Shown in pieces: positions 49,871-58,743 of a DNA stretch of 64,000 nt; the stretch's first letter is position 1; each line of letters starts with the position of its first letter. The notes under the pieces are model-generated. The model made no database searches. It had not been told where the DNA came from and worked only from the letters and a program-made list of their open reading frames with translations. The stretch comes from Chloroflexus sp. (GTDB lineage Bacteria; Chloroflexota; Anaerolineae; Anaerolineales; Villigracilaceae). The translations under genes and the position numbers were made by a program. The stretch is from contig DYHT01000007.1 of NCBI GenBank assembly GCA_020723995.1, positions 1 to 64,000 on the forward strand. Reading direction: 5' to 3'.

Positions 49871-50860
49871 ATGCACCACCATTCGCATGAAATCAAAATG
49901 TACGGCGGCATCAAATTGTATGCCGGCACAGCCTCCCCGGACCTGGCCCAGAAGATTGCCGAATACCTGGGCGAAAAGCTTTGCGAGCGGGATATCGTCC
50001 TTTTCCCGAACGACAATCTCTTCGTTAAACTGCACACCAGTGTGCGCGGACAGGACGTATATGTCATCCAAACCACTTCCGCGCCTGTCCAGCAGAATCT
50101 AATGGAACTTCTAATCATGCTCCAGACCTTGCGCCTGGACTCGGCAGCCCGGATCACCGCGGTCGTTCCGTACCTATGTTATGGACGTTCGGATAAAAAG
50201 GACCAACCGCGCGTCCCGATCACTTCCCGTCTGGTGGCGGACATGATCGAGGTTGCCGGCGCGGACCGCTACGTGACCCTCGACCCACATGCCGGCCAGG
50301 TGCAGGGCTTTTTCTCCATCCCCGGCGACGTACTGACCGCTTCCCACCTCATTGTTGATCACGTCAACCAGGCCATCCGCCCCAACTTGAAAGATCCGGT
50401 CGTAGTGACCGTGGACCTGGGCTTTGCCAAAAAAGGCCGCAACTTCGCCTCCGATATTGATGCTCCGATTGCTTTCATCGAGAAACGCCGCGTGACCAAC
50501 AATGCCAAGGCCGAAGCCCTGACCATCATCGGCAATGTGAGGCACCGCGATGTCATCCTGGTGGATGACGAGATTGATACCGGCGGTTCGATTGTACAGG
50601 CTGTCAAGCTTGCTAAAGAAAGTGGCGCACGGCAAGTGTATGTCGTCTTTGTCCATCCGGTCTTCTCAGCTAACGCCGTTGAACGCCTGGCCGCCCTGCC
50701 TGTGACCGGATATATCACCACCGATACCGTGCCCATCTCACCCGAAAAGCGCGCTCTATTGGGCGAGCGGTTGACAGTCCTTTCGGTCGCGCCGTTGCTG
50801 GGCGAGGTTATCCGCCGCGCCCACGAGGGCCGCAGTGTGGGCGAGATGTTCAATGAATAA
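49871..50860 (+). CDS. prs: Ribose-phosphate pyrophosphokinase
   Basis: 329 aa. KLYAGTASPDLAQKIAEYLG, ITAVVPYLCYGRSDKKDQPR (catalytic loop start), LDPHAGQVQGFF and the PRPP loop VILVDDEIDTGGSI. It makes PRPP from ribose 5-phosphate and ATP for nucleotide, His and Trp synthesis, and here possibly also for the DPPR-synthase-like enzyme at 7.1 kb. The PRPP loop has Glu-Ile-Asp-Thr-Gly-Gly instead of the commoner MIDTAGT, a mild variant. The N-terminal MHHHSHEIKMYGG is unusual; M10 is an alternative start. Confidence 0.93.
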   Translation: MHHHSHEIKMYGGIKLYAGTASPDLAQKIAEYLGEKLCERDIVLFPNDNLFVKLHTSVRGQDVYVIQTTSAPVQQNLMELLIMLQTLRLDSAARITAVVPYLCYGRSDKKDQPRVPITSRLVADMIEVAGADRYVTLDPHAGQVQGFFSIPGDVLTASHLIVDHVNQAIRPNLKDPVVVTVDLGFAKKGRNFASDIDAPIAFIEKRRVTNNAKAEALTIIGNVRHRDVILVDDEIDTGGSIVQAVKLAKESGARQVYVVFVHPVFSANAVERLAALPVTGYITTDTVPISPEKRALLGERLTVLSVAPLLGEVIRRAHEGRSVGEMFNE

Positions 50861-50897
50861 CGTTCGAACGTTGTAACGTTGTAACATTCAAACGTCA
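50860..50897. repeat. AACGTT short-word tract
   Basis: AACGTTCGAACGTTGTAACGTTGTAACATTC between prs and bfr. Related AACGTT tracts are at 8976-9000, 13510-13550 (coding) and 28672-28690. Confidence 0.75.
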
Positions 50898-50916
50898 ATT
50901 TTTCAAGGAGGAACCC

Positions 50917-51381
50917 ATGAAAGGCAACGAAAAGATCATCGAGAAACTCAATTTCCTTTTGGCCGACGAACTGACGGCCATCAACCAGTACATCGTACAC
51001 TCGGAGATGTGCGCCAACTGGGGCTATGATAAGCTGCATGAGGCCATCGAAAAGCGCGCCATCATCGAGATGAAGCACGCCGAAAAGCACATCGCCCACA
51101 TCCTCTTCCTGGAGGGGCGGCCGATCGTCAGCAGCCTGAACACGATCAACATCGGCGCGGATGTCGAGACCCAGCACAAAAACGACTGGGCGGCTGAAGA
51201 AGGCGCCATCAAAGCCTATAACGACGCCGTCCGCCTGGCAGTTGAAACCGGCGACAATGGGACACGCGAATTGCTCGAGTCCATCCTCAAGGACGAAGAA
51301 GACCACATTGACTGGATCGAAGCCCAACTTGACCAGATCAAGCAAATGGGCATCCAGACCTACCTGTCGGAGCAAGTTTAA
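50917..51381 (+). CDS. bfr: Bacterioferritin
   Basis: 154 aa. The ferroxidase residues E18, E51 and H54 and the heme-ligand M52 (IIEMKHAEKHI) are all in register with E. coli Bfr. ILFLEGRPIVSSLNTINIG and EEDHIDWIEAQLDQI are typical. It forms a 24-mer iron store with heme between subunits, consistent with the heme pathway in this window. Strong AAGGAGG precedes the ATG. Confidence 0.96.
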   Translation: MKGNEKIIEKLNFLLADELTAINQYIVHSEMCANWGYDKLHEAIEKRAIIEMKHAEKHIAHILFLEGRPIVSSLNTINIGADVETQHKNDWAAEEGAIKAYNDAVRLAVETGDNGTRELLESILKDEEDHIDWIEAQLDQIKQMGIQTYLSEQV

Positions 51382-51435
51382 GGTTTGAAGGTTGAAAGGT
51401 CAACTTTCCAACTTTCCAACTTGCAACCATTGCAC

Positions 51436-52329
51436 ATGCCCGAACTCCCGGAAGTCGAAACCATCGTCCGCACTCTGCGCCCGGCGCTGGTCGGCAAGAC
51501 GATCCTTTCTGCTGACCTGCGCTGGACGCGCACCTTGGCCGCCCCTTCGCCGGCGGCGTTCAAAAAAAGCGTCGAAGGCCAGCAAATCCTATCCGTCTCG
51601 CGTCGAGCCAAATTCTTCAACCTTCGACTTTCAACATTCAACCTCCTCATCCATCTCCGCATGAGCGGCGACCTGCTGGTCAAAGAGGGCGCATACACAC
51701 CCGAGAAGCATGACCGGCTGGTATTGACCCTCACCCCTGCCCCTCTCCCTCAGGGAGAGGGGTCGGGGGTGCTGGTATTGACCCTCACCCCTCTCCCTCA
51801 GGGAGAGGGGTCGGGGGCGAGGGAACAATCGCTCATCTTCAACGACTCGCGCAAGTTTGGCCGCGTCTGGCTGACTGCTGATCCCGATGAGGTGTTGGGC
51901 AAGCTCGGCCCGGAACCGCTGGAAGACTCTTTTACGCCGCAGATGTTGTATGAGCGCCTGCACGTTCGCCGCCGCCAGCTCAAACCGCTGCTGCTTGACC
52001 AGAGCTTCATCGCCGGACTGGGCAACATATATACTGATGAAGCCTTGCACATGGCGCGTTTGCATCCACTGGCGGGATCGGATTCGGTCACAGCCGAACA
52101 GGCCGGAGGTCTGTGGCGCGCCGTGCGGGAAGTGCTCGAGGCGGGTATCCGCAGCAATGGCACCAGCATTGACTGGGTCTATCGCGGCGGCGAGTTCCAG
52201 AATCACTTGCGCGTCTATGGGCGCGATGGGCAGCCCTGCCCGGTCTGCGCGACGAAGATCGAGCGGCTGATGTTCGGCCAGCGTGGGACGCATTTCTGTC
52301 CAAACTGCCAGACGCTCGAGGGAGATTGA
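51436..52329 (+). CDS. mutM: Formamidopyrimidine-DNA glycosylase
   Basis: 297 aa from ATG 51436, giving the obligatory PELPEVET N-terminus (Pro2 nucleophile, Glu3); the longer track frame would block it. H2TH region QSFIAGLGNIYTDEALHMARLHP and zinc finger CPVCATKIERLMFGQRGTHFCPNC. Removes oxidised purines. Residues ~97-128 (LTPAPLPQGEGSGV..., LTPLPQGEGSGA) are two tandem copies of a repeat-encoded insertion in the loop before SLIFNDSRKFGRV. The N-terminal domain also reads through TTCAAC words (LRLSTFNLLI). Confidence 0.95.
   Translation: MPELPEVETIVRTLRPALVGKTILSADLRWTRTLAAPSPAAFKKSVEGQQILSVSRRAKFFNLRLSTFNLLIHLRMSGDLLVKEGAYTPEKHDRLVLTLTPAPLPQGEGSGVLVLTLTPLPQGEGSGAREQSLIFNDSRKFGRVWLTADPDEVLGKLGPEPLEDSFTPQMLYERLHVRRRQLKPLLLDQSFIAGLGNIYTDEALHMARLHPLAGSDSVTAEQAGGLWRAVREVLEAGIRSNGTSIDWVYRGGEFQNHLRVYGRDGQPCPVCATKIERLMFGQRGTHFCPNCQTLEGD
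51726..51824. repeat. Two tandem CCCTCTCCCTCAGGGAGAGGG elements inside mutM
   Basis: Each copy is CCCCTCTCCCTCAGGGAGAGG plus GTCGGGGG, separated by a short direct repeat (TGGTATTGACCCTCACCCC). Both are in frame. Related to the single element in the mevalonate kinase gene. Confidence 0.85.
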
Positions 52330-52345
52330 CGAGGGAGATTGACTT

Positions 52346-53011
52346 ATGGAATGGACTCCCATAACAATTGGCTTGCTCCTGTCTGTGTTGATCATCGGTT
52401 ATTTGATCGGCCTGTTGGAGGCCAGCCTTAAACGGTCCAAAAAAGAAAAACCGCCTGCCGGGTTGCCAAAAAGTGAACCTATCTCCTCCAGCGGTGGCGA
52501 GATTGAAGTCTTGCGCGCCTGGCGCAGCAGTGCGGGTAAAGTGCGCCTGGAAATGGACGGCCAAAGAATTGACGACAAGGAGAGGTTGCAAACGGAACAA
52601 CGTCGCAGGTTGGTCAATATCCTGCTCGATTTGCGTCCCTGGCTGGAGTTTAATCTGGATTCTCCGCCTGCCCGGATGAGCCAGGAACAGCCAGTCGTCC
52701 CGCCTGTCTCAGCCAAAACTACACAGCCAAGTAAGGGACAACCTTTCACAGCGCCGTTCAGCATCGTGGCGCAAATTGACCAGATCCTGCAAAACAGGCT
52801 GGCCGGCACGCCGTTGGCAGCCAGAGGCGTGCGCTTGCAGGAATCGCCGCAAGGCGGAGCCATCGTCTGGGTTGGAGTAGAGCGTTTCGAGGGGATTGAT
52901 GCCGTCCCCGACCCGGAGGTCAAAGCCGCCATCCGCCAGGCTGTGGCAGAATGGGAACAAAAGCCACACCAAAGATATGGCATTGTCGGGCAAGGATTAC
53001 TTACCCGATAA
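52346..53011 (+). CDS. Membrane-anchored hypothetical protein
   Basis: 221 aa. N-terminal helix ITIGLLLSVLIIGYLIGLLEA, a charged/Pro-rich stretch (SKKEKPPAGLPKSEPISSSG), a small domain with EIEVLRAWRSSAGKVRLEMD, and a C-terminal domain IVAQIDQILQNRLAGTPLAA...VEVKAAIRQAVAEWEQK-like. Not recognised. Follows mutM by 16 bp on the same strand and overlaps the elp3 stop tail-to-tail by 15 bp. Confidence 0.75.
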   Translation: MEWTPITIGLLLSVLIIGYLIGLLEASLKRSKKEKPPAGLPKSEPISSSGGEIEVLRAWRSSAGKVRLEMDGQRIDDKERLQTEQRRRLVNILLDLRPWLEFNLDSPPARMSQEQPVVPPVSAKTTQPSKGQPFTAPFSIVAQIDQILQNRLAGTPLAARGVRLQESPQGGAIVWVGVERFEGIDAVPDPEVKAAIRQAVAEWEQKPHQRYGIVGQGLLTR

Positions 53012-54691
53012 TGCCTTAACAAGATAAAGCTCGCCTCTTTCAAATCCCCGCTCAAGATAATATTTTCGCGTCCCGACCGCGGCGATGACCGCCACGCGAC
53101 GGAAGCCGCGCTCTCCGGCAATCTTCTTTGCCTCTTTGAGCAGCCGCGTGCCGAGACCGGCGTGCTGGGCTGCGCCGTTGCCTTCTTCCCCCACCAGCAG
53201 GGATTGGCCGTAGATGTGTACTTCGCGGATAATGGCCGCCTCTGCCAGGTCGGTCATGTCCGTGGAGGGTGAATCTGGATCCGGCAAAGACAGGCGCAAG
53301 AAACCGGCGATCTTATCCTCTGGCGTTACAAATGATAGGAAATGCTCCTCGGCGCCGTCTGCCGCGTAGAACAGATCCTCCAGCTTCAGCGAGTCGGTCT
53401 CTACATCTTGGGCGCGCACCTCGCGGCAGCGGATGCAGTTACAACGCGTCCCGCGCCGCCGCATTTCGGCGTGAACATCCTGGCGCAGGCTGGTTCGCTT
53501 GTTTCCGGCGACGACATGTGTGGATGGAATATCACGTATCACGCGGTTGACGCGGCAGTAGCGCGGGATGGTCGGCTTGACATCCGCGATCAGGGCTGTC
53601 AACTCTTCCTGCGTGTATGGCTGGTATTCACCGCGCTGCCAGTATTCAAAGAGCGGGGCATTTTCCAGCAACTGGCAGGGATAGATCTTGATCTCGTCGG
53701 GGCAGAGACCTTCCCATAAACGAGGGAAGTCGGCGCGATCCGAATCGAGCGTGGCGCCCAGCAGGTTGGGCATCCAATGTAGGACGATCTTGAAGCCGGC
53801 GGCGCGGGACAATGCGACGGCGCGCCGCGTCTCGGCGACGGTGTGTCCGCGCTGGTTGATTTCCAGGATGTGGTCGTCCAGGCTCTGCGCGCCCATCTGC
53901 ACCTTGGTCACGCCCAGGTGGCGGAACCAGGCCAATTCGTGCAGGGTGATCTCGTCCGGACGGGTCTCGACCACCAGGCCGACGTTGCGGTGCGGGGCGG
54001 TTTCGTTATCTACATGCATCTCTGCAAGGCTTTTCACCGCAGCGAACGCTGAGTTAGCAGAGTTGTTTTCGCCTATTTCTCCGCGCGCTCTCCCGGAAGG
54101 ACACTGGGACAGTGTACGTACTCTGGGGTAAGAATCTTCGGCATTCAGTGCCTCAAAGCAGCGGCGTACGAACCATTCCTGATAGTCGCGGCGATAGGAA
54201 GACCACGTCCCGCCCAGGATGAGCAGCTCGATCTTGTCGGTCGGGTGACCCACCGCCTCCAGCGCCTCCAGCCGCGATCTGACCTGCGCATACGGGTCGA
54301 AATCGTGTTCCACGGCGCGCATCGCCCCTGGCTCGTCCGAGAAGTAACTCTTGGGCATACGCGCTTCCTGCGGGCAGAAAATGCACTGGCCTGGGCAGGG
54401 ATAGGGCTTGGTCAGCACCGTGACGGTGGTCACGCCCGAAAGCGTGCGCACCGGCTTGAGGCGGATGCGCGCCAGCAGATGCGGGTCGGGCTGCCAGTCG
54501 CCGCTTGCGACCAGTTGGTTGTAAGCCGCCACCAGCGTAGACTTGTTGATATGTCCCCCCTTCACCGGATGCCGGCGCACGGCCTCGGCCACCGGACGCC
54601 CGGCGCGCACGTCAGCGAGCACCTGGCGCGCCAGGGCCAGCTTCTCGGGTGTCAGGGTACGGGATTCGAGCCAGTGTTGTTTTTTGACCAT
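52997..54691 (-). CDS. Elp3-like tRNA uridine(34) acetyltransferase (radical SAM + GNAT)
   Basis: 564 aa. Radical SAM cluster motif PCPGQCIFCPQEARMPKSY near residue 98, GLVVETRPDEITLHELAWFR, IKIYPCQLLENAPLFEYW, a second Cys group (CRRRGTRCNCIRCREVR-like) and a C-terminal GNAT domain (QHAGLGTRLLKEAKKIAGER). Elp3 adds a carboxymethyl-type group to wobble U34 of tRNAs; the Dehalococcoides homologue is a structural model. An in-frame insertion (RTLSQCPSGRARGEIGEN...) after ALNAEDSYP derives from a repeat. Divergent methyltransferase starts 28 bp away. Confidence 0.93.
   Translation of the reverse strand: MVKKQHWLESRTLTPEKLALARQVLADVRAGRPVAEAVRRHPVKGGHINKSTLVAAYNQLVASGDWQPDPHLLARIRLKPVRTLSGVTTVTVLTKPYPCPGQCIFCPQEARMPKSYFSDEPGAMRAVEHDFDPYAQVRSRLEALEAVGHPTDKIELLILGGTWSSYRRDYQEWFVRRCFEALNAEDSYPRVRTLSQCPSGRARGEIGENNSANSAFAAVKSLAEMHVDNETAPHRNVGLVVETRPDEITLHELAWFRHLGVTKVQMGAQSLDDHILEINQRGHTVAETRRAVALSRAAGFKIVLHWMPNLLGATLDSDRADFPRLWEGLCPDEIKIYPCQLLENAPLFEYWQRGEYQPYTQEELTALIADVKPTIPRYCRVNRVIRDIPSTHVVAGNKRTSLRQDVHAEMRRRGTRCNCIRCREVRAQDVETDSLKLEDLFYAADGAEEHFLSFVTPEDKIAGFLRLSLPDPDSPSTDMTDLAEAAIIREVHIYGQSLLVGEEGNGAAQHAGLGTRLLKEAKKIAGERGFRRVAVIAAVGTRKYYLERGFERGELYLVKALSGK
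54091..54115. repeat. TCCCGGAAGGACACTGGGACAGTGT hairpin inside elp3
   Basis: A 25-mer shared with 21645-21669 in the hemG element with two differences, which form a compensatory pair in the hairpin (ACACTG-GGA-CAGTGT against ACACCG-GGA-CGGTGT). Confidence 0.8.
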
Positions 54692-54719
54692 AAAAGCACG
54701 TAACTATTATAATCAGGAT

Positions 54720-55457
54720 ATGGAATCTGCGACTGCCGCGCGCTTGCTCGACCTCAACCGTCAATTCTACCAGACCTTCGGACGCGATTTCTCGGCCACG
54801 CGCGGCCGCATCCAGCCCGGTGTACGCCGGGTTTTAGGGGGCCTGCAAGGCGACGAAGCCATTCTTGACCTGGGTTGCGGGAACGGCGAACTGGCGCGCG
54901 CGCTAGCCAGTCATGGTCATCACGCTGCGTACATCGGCCTGGACTTCAGCCGGCCGCTGCTGAAAGAAGCCGAACGCCAACTGCAAGGTTTACCCTCTAC
55001 ATTCCTGCCAGCCGACCTGACTTCTGGCGATTGGGACTCGTTACTTGTTTCCCGTTCCTTCGACCTTGTTTTCGCCTTCGCCGTCCTGCATCATATTCCC
55101 GGCCTGGATTTGCGCCTGAGTATTCTACACAAAGTGCGCGCCTTGCTGTGCGAGGGCGGCAAATTCATTCATTCGGAGTGGCAATTCCTGAACAGTCTCC
55201 GCCTGCAGGAGCGCATCCAGGATTGGGGGCAAATCGGCCTGGCCGCCGCGGATGTGGACAGAAACGATTACCTGCTCGACTGGCGTCATGGCGGGCGCGG
55301 GCTGCGTTACGTGCACCACTTCGACGCGGCCGAGTTGAACGCCCTGGCTGCGGACAGCGGGTTCAGGATCCGCGCAACGTTCCATGCGGATGGACAGGGA
55401 GGCCGGTTAGGCTTGTATCAGATATGGGAGAAAAAGGAGGCAGGTGGAGGATGTTGA
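54720..55457 (+). CDS. Class I SAM-dependent methyltransferase (Trm9/ALKBH8-like)
   Basis: 245 aa from ATG 54720; the track start lies inside elp3. SAM motif I AILDLGCGNGELARALASHG, then YIGLDFSRPLLKEAERQL and FDLVFAFAVLHHIPG. The N-terminus LNRQFYQTFGRDFSATRGRI matches the FSxTR pattern of Trm9/ALKBH8 methyltransferases, which finish mcm5U34 after Elp3. Head-to-head with elp3 across 28 bp, sharing a promoter region. The link is inferred from the pair; a generic methyltransferase is the alternative. Confidence 0.8.
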   Translation: MESATAARLLDLNRQFYQTFGRDFSATRGRIQPGVRRVLGGLQGDEAILDLGCGNGELARALASHGHHAAYIGLDFSRPLLKEAERQLQGLPSTFLPADLTSGDWDSLLVSRSFDLVFAFAVLHHIPGLDLRLSILHKVRALLCEGGKFIHSEWQFLNSLRLQERIQDWGQIGLAAADVDRNDYLLDWRHGGRGLRYVHHFDAAELNALAADSGFRIRATFHADGQGGRLGLYQIWEKKEAGGGC

Positions 55458-55479
55458 TATCGCGCTAAAAAAAGCGCCA

Positions 55480-56172
55480 TTATCCTTCCACCGGAGGCAT
55501 CAGATAGCCTAGACCAGAACGGGTGACGATATGTTTAGGCGTGTGCGGATCGTCTTCCACTTTCTGCCGCAGGCGGGCAATGGTTACCCACAGGATTTCT
55601 TTATCCGAACGATATTCCACCCCCCAAACGTTCTCCAAGAGTTCTTCAGCCGGGAGAATCTTTCCAATATTGTGGGCGAATTGGAGCAGAAGGCGGTACT
55701 CCGTCGCCGAAAGATAAATGGGCTGTTCACCGCGCCAGACTTCGGCCTGGGCAAGATCAATCTTTAGATTGCCATGCGTGAAATAACGATCCTGCCCGGT
55801 TGTGGATACCTGGGCACGCCGCAGGACGGCGCGCACGCGCGCCAGCAATTCCATAATTGAGAACGGCTTGACCAGGTAGTCATCCGCACCGACATCCAGA
55901 CCGTGGACGCGATCTTGTTCCTCCCCCTTGGCAGTCAAGATGATGATCGGCACGTTAGAGTATTGGCGGATGCTCTGACAGACTGAAAAACCATCCATAT
56001 GCGGCATCATCACGTCCAGCACGATCAAATCCACTTGATTGGCTGAAAACATCTCGATGGCCTCTTTCCCATTTTGAGCCGTGATGACCTCATAGCCATC
56101 CATAAGCAGGTTGGCCTCCAACAAACGAAGATAGCGGGGTTCGTCATCAACGACCAAGATGCTAGTAGGCAT
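55480..56172 (-). CDS. OmpR/PhoB-family response regulator
   Basis: 230 aa from ATG 56172 (MPTSILVVDDEP), with GGAGG upstream. Receiver domain with VVDDEPRYL, phospho-acceptor Asp in LIVLDVMMPHMDGF, ILTAK and DDYLVKPFSIMELLARVRAVLRR, followed by a winged-helix DNA-binding domain ending VKHIVTRSGLGYLMPP-like. Lies directly downstream of two histidine kinases on the same strand, so either may phosphorylate it. A tandem AAGTCGT/TTGTTAA tract separates it from the kinase gene. Confidence 0.95.
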   Translation of the reverse strand: MPTSILVVDDEPRYLRLLEANLLMDGYEVITAQNGKEAIEMFSANQVDLIVLDVMMPHMDGFSVCQSIRQYSNVPIIILTAKGEEQDRVHGLDVGADDYLVKPFSIMELLARVRAVLRRAQVSTTGQDRYFTHGNLKIDLAQAEVWRGEQPIYLSATEYRLLLQFAHNIGKILPAEELLENVWGVEYRSDKEILWVTIARLRQKVEDDPHTPKHIVTRSGLGYLMPPVEG

Positions 56173-56214
56173 GACAACCTCCATATTGTAAAGTCGTATT
56201 GTTAAGTCGTTTTG

Positions 56215-57399
56215 TTAAACCGTTGAATGATGGTGGACCGGCAAATCAATGCGGAAAACCGTCCCTTTGCCAGGCGCGGTTTCGACCGAAATCTGTCCGT
56301 TATGAGCCTGGACGATCTGCCGGCAAATGAAAAGTCCCAGCCCTGTGCCCCGTTTACCCGACTGAGCCGGGACACGATAGAAGCGCTCGAAGAGGAAAGG
56401 TAAATGCTCGGGAGCGATACCCGGCCCACGGTCCGCGAATGTGACGGTAAGATGATTGTCCAGATTACGTAAAGTAATGGCGATATTCGAATCGGGAGCG
56501 TATTTCAAGGCATTATCGAACAAATTCTCGAAAACCTGCGCCAGCCGGATGGTATCCGCCTGGATCGGAGGTGAAGTCTCCAAGTCCAGATCCACTTGCA
56601 AAGATGTGTCGCGCCCTTGAAACCGCATAACCACGTCGCGGATGAGCGAATCCAGACGTACAGGTTGAAAATCCATGTTCATCATGCCGCTGTGTAAACG
56701 GGCTGAATCGAGGAATTTATCAACCAGCGCCATCAAATGATCGGTTTCTTCGTCAATAATGGTTAGAAATTCACGCTGGGTTTCCGCGTCCCAAGTCGTA
56801 TCGGAACGCAGCAATGAGGTGGCATAGCCCTTGATAAAACCGAGAGGGGTATGCAGATCATGAGAAACAGTAGCCATAAAATCGTCCTGCAATTGCGCCT
56901 GATGCCGGGCCTGTTCCAGTCGGGCAATATTCTCACGCAGCAGACGATATTCAAAAATACGTGACACTTGACAGGCAGCCAGTACGGCCATTTTTATCTG
57001 GGCGGTTGTATATTCCGGCCCCCCAAAGCGGATGAAAATCATGGCGCCGGCGCCTCTAAACATATAGAGCGGCAAGCCGAGTAAGTAAGGCATCGCAACG
57101 CGGTCTTTCGAAGCCCTGACAGCCGGCGAATCTTGCAGGATCTTTCCGGCTGCGATGACCTGATTGGCGATGTTTTCACCCCAGGCTGCATCTGCTTCTG
57201 CTTTTCTGCCTCGGCCAACGGCGCGTGCATATATCACCTCCGGCATACCCTTGTGTGCATCCGTAAGATAGACAACCAGATTGTCGAAGACAAATTCCTT
57301 GCGCATGGTCAGGATCAACGCATCCAGCGCCGCCTTCCAATCTTCCAAAGTGGCGGATTGGTTGATCGCGTGCAGGTGGCTGAACGTTTTCTTGTTCAT
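56215..57399 (-). CDS. GAF-type sensor histidine kinase
   Basis: 394 aa from ATG 57399 with AAGGAG upstream; the track start is a TTG. Residues ~15-150 look like a GAF-type sensor (TLEDWKAALDALILTMRKEF), then HisKA with the phospho-His in MATVSHDLHTPLGFIKGYAT and HATPase motifs FDNALKYAP, DRGPGIAPEHLPFLFERFYR and GTGLGLFICRQIV. No membrane helix, so it is a cytoplasmic sensor. It follows another kinase by 17 bp and precedes the response regulator. Confidence 0.93.
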   Translation of the reverse strand: MNKKTFSHLHAINQSATLEDWKAALDALILTMRKEFVFDNLVVYLTDAHKGMPEVIYARAVGRGRKAEADAAWGENIANQVIAAGKILQDSPAVRASKDRVAMPYLLGLPLYMFRGAGAMIFIRFGGPEYTTAQIKMAVLAACQVSRIFEYRLLRENIARLEQARHQAQLQDDFMATVSHDLHTPLGFIKGYATSLLRSDTTWDAETQREFLTIIDEETDHLMALVDKFLDSARLHSGMMNMDFQPVRLDSLIRDVVMRFQGRDTSLQVDLDLETSPPIQADTIRLAQVFENLFDNALKYAPDSNIAITLRNLDNHLTVTFADRGPGIAPEHLPFLFERFYRVPAQSGKRGTGLGLFICRQIVQAHNGQISVETAPGKGTVFRIDLPVHHHSTV

Positions 57400-57416
57400 G
57401 CGTTTGTCTCCTTGGA

Positions 57417-58439
57417 TCAAGAAGCTCTTCTGGCTGCCAGGAGCGTAAACTTGAAGGTCGAGCCTTTGCCTTCTTCGGAGCGAACATCTATCACGGAGCC
57501 ATGCGCATCCAGGATCTGCCGCACCAGCGCCAGCCCCAGACCAGTACCGCCATAACGTCGCGTGGAAGAACCATCCAGTTGATGGAAAGGTTCAAATAAT
57601 TCATGCAGGCGGTCTTTGGGGATACCGATGCCGGTATCCGTGACCGAGACGCTGACAAGCGAATCGGCCTCGCGCAGGATGGTGAGACTCACCCGCCCGC
57701 CGGCAGGCGTGAACTTGATCGCATTATCCATCAACTGGAGGATGACCCAGGTTATTTTCTCCTCATCTGCCTTGACAGCCGGCAGGTTCGGCTTGATTTC
57801 TACATGCAGAGTGATTTTCCGGTCGAGCGCCTTCGGATTGGAATAATTGATGATATTGGCGGCAACGTTATGGAGATTCACGGGCGCCATGTGCAAGGTC
57901 ATTTCGCCGCGTGCAGCCTGTGAAAACAGGATCAGGTTATCAATCAGACCCTCAAGCTGTGTTATGGCGCGCTGACTGACCTGGAGCGCATTCTTCTGTT
58001 CTTCGTTCAAAGCACCAAGTGAATCGGTCACCAGTATTTCAACATAGCCTTTTACATGGGTCAGTGGTGTGCGTAGTTCGTGTGAAATATTGGCAACGAA
58101 ATTATTCTTCATTTGGTTGAGTTCTGAAAGTTTACGTAAGGCAAGTTGCAGTTCAGCGGTGCGTTCCTGGACGCGGCGCTCCAGGTAACGATTGGCGTCT
58201 TCCAAGGCATTGCGGAGTTGGATGATTTGTTCTGTGATCGCCTGATCCAGGGTTGGGCGATCAATCAACCCTAATTCCAGCAATGTCTCGCCCAGCAATC
58301 CGCTTTGGGTCTTATCCTGCTTCTTATGCTGGTGCGCTAGAGCCTTTTTTAGATCCTCGGCGCGAACACGCCCCCGTTGAACCAGGTATTCTCCCAAGCG
58401 CGGCACTAAAACTTCAGGTGTCAGATGTGGTTGAGCCAT
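57417..58439 (-). CDS. Histidine kinase with N-terminal MshEN-like motifs
   Basis: 340 aa from ATG 58439. The N-terminus holds two copies of a short motif, LGEYLVQRGRVRAEDLKKAL and LLGETLLELGLIDRPTLDQA, like the c-di-GMP-binding MshEN / type II secretion E N-terminal unit. A coiled coil (EDANRYLERRVQERTAELQL) leads to HisKA with ANISHELRTPLTHVKGYVEI, then MDNAIKFTPAGG, DTGIGIPKDRL and GGTGLGLALVRQI. No membrane segment. It may sense a nucleotide second messenger and signal to the nearby regulator. Confidence 0.9.
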   Translation of the reverse strand: MAQPHLTPEVLVPRLGEYLVQRGRVRAEDLKKALAHQHKKQDKTQSGLLGETLLELGLIDRPTLDQAITEQIIQLRNALEDANRYLERRVQERTAELQLALRKLSELNQMKNNFVANISHELRTPLTHVKGYVEILVTDSLGALNEEQKNALQVSQRAITQLEGLIDNLILFSQAARGEMTLHMAPVNLHNVAANIINYSNPKALDRKITLHVEIKPNLPAVKADEEKITWVILQLMDNAIKFTPAGGRVSLTILREADSLVSVSVTDTGIGIPKDRLHELFEPFHQLDGSSTRRYGGTGLGLALVRQILDAHGSVIDVRSEEGKGSTFKFTLLAARRAS

Positions 58440-58476
58440 TTTCACTTATCCTATCGCCAGATCTGCTCAGCATGGT

Positions 58477-58620
58477 TCATGGGGTGGTTGGCAAACTCAT
58501 TTCGTCACGCTGGGCAAGCGAGAACTGGATCAGAGCCTCTGTGCGGATGTAGCCCTGCTGAACCAAGTACTCACCCATACGTGGCACCGGGATTTCGGGC
58601 GTCGGCGGTAATGGGTGCAT
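58477..58620 (-). CDS. 47-residue protein with a single MshEN-like motif
   Basis: Too short for the ORF track. Reads MHPLPPTPEIPVPRMGEYLV then QQGYIRTEALIQFSLAQRDE. The MGEYLVQQGYIRTEAL part closely matches LGEYLVQRGRVRAEDL at the start of the downstream kinase, and the two genes are 37 bp apart on the same strand. It may be a free copy of the kinase's ligand-binding motif, or the scrap left by a duplication. Confidence 0.6.
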   Translation of the reverse strand: MHPLPPTPEIPVPRMGEYLVQQGYIRTEALIQFSLAQRDEMSLPTTP

Positions 58621-58743
58621 GTCTTATCTATCCTAATGCTAAATCTCTTCCCCGTCAACCATCCTGGCAACAGGCTGCAAATCATGCCGATCAGCAGGAG
58701 AACACAAAAATAGGCCCGCCAACATAGCGTAAAGGATTTCCAT

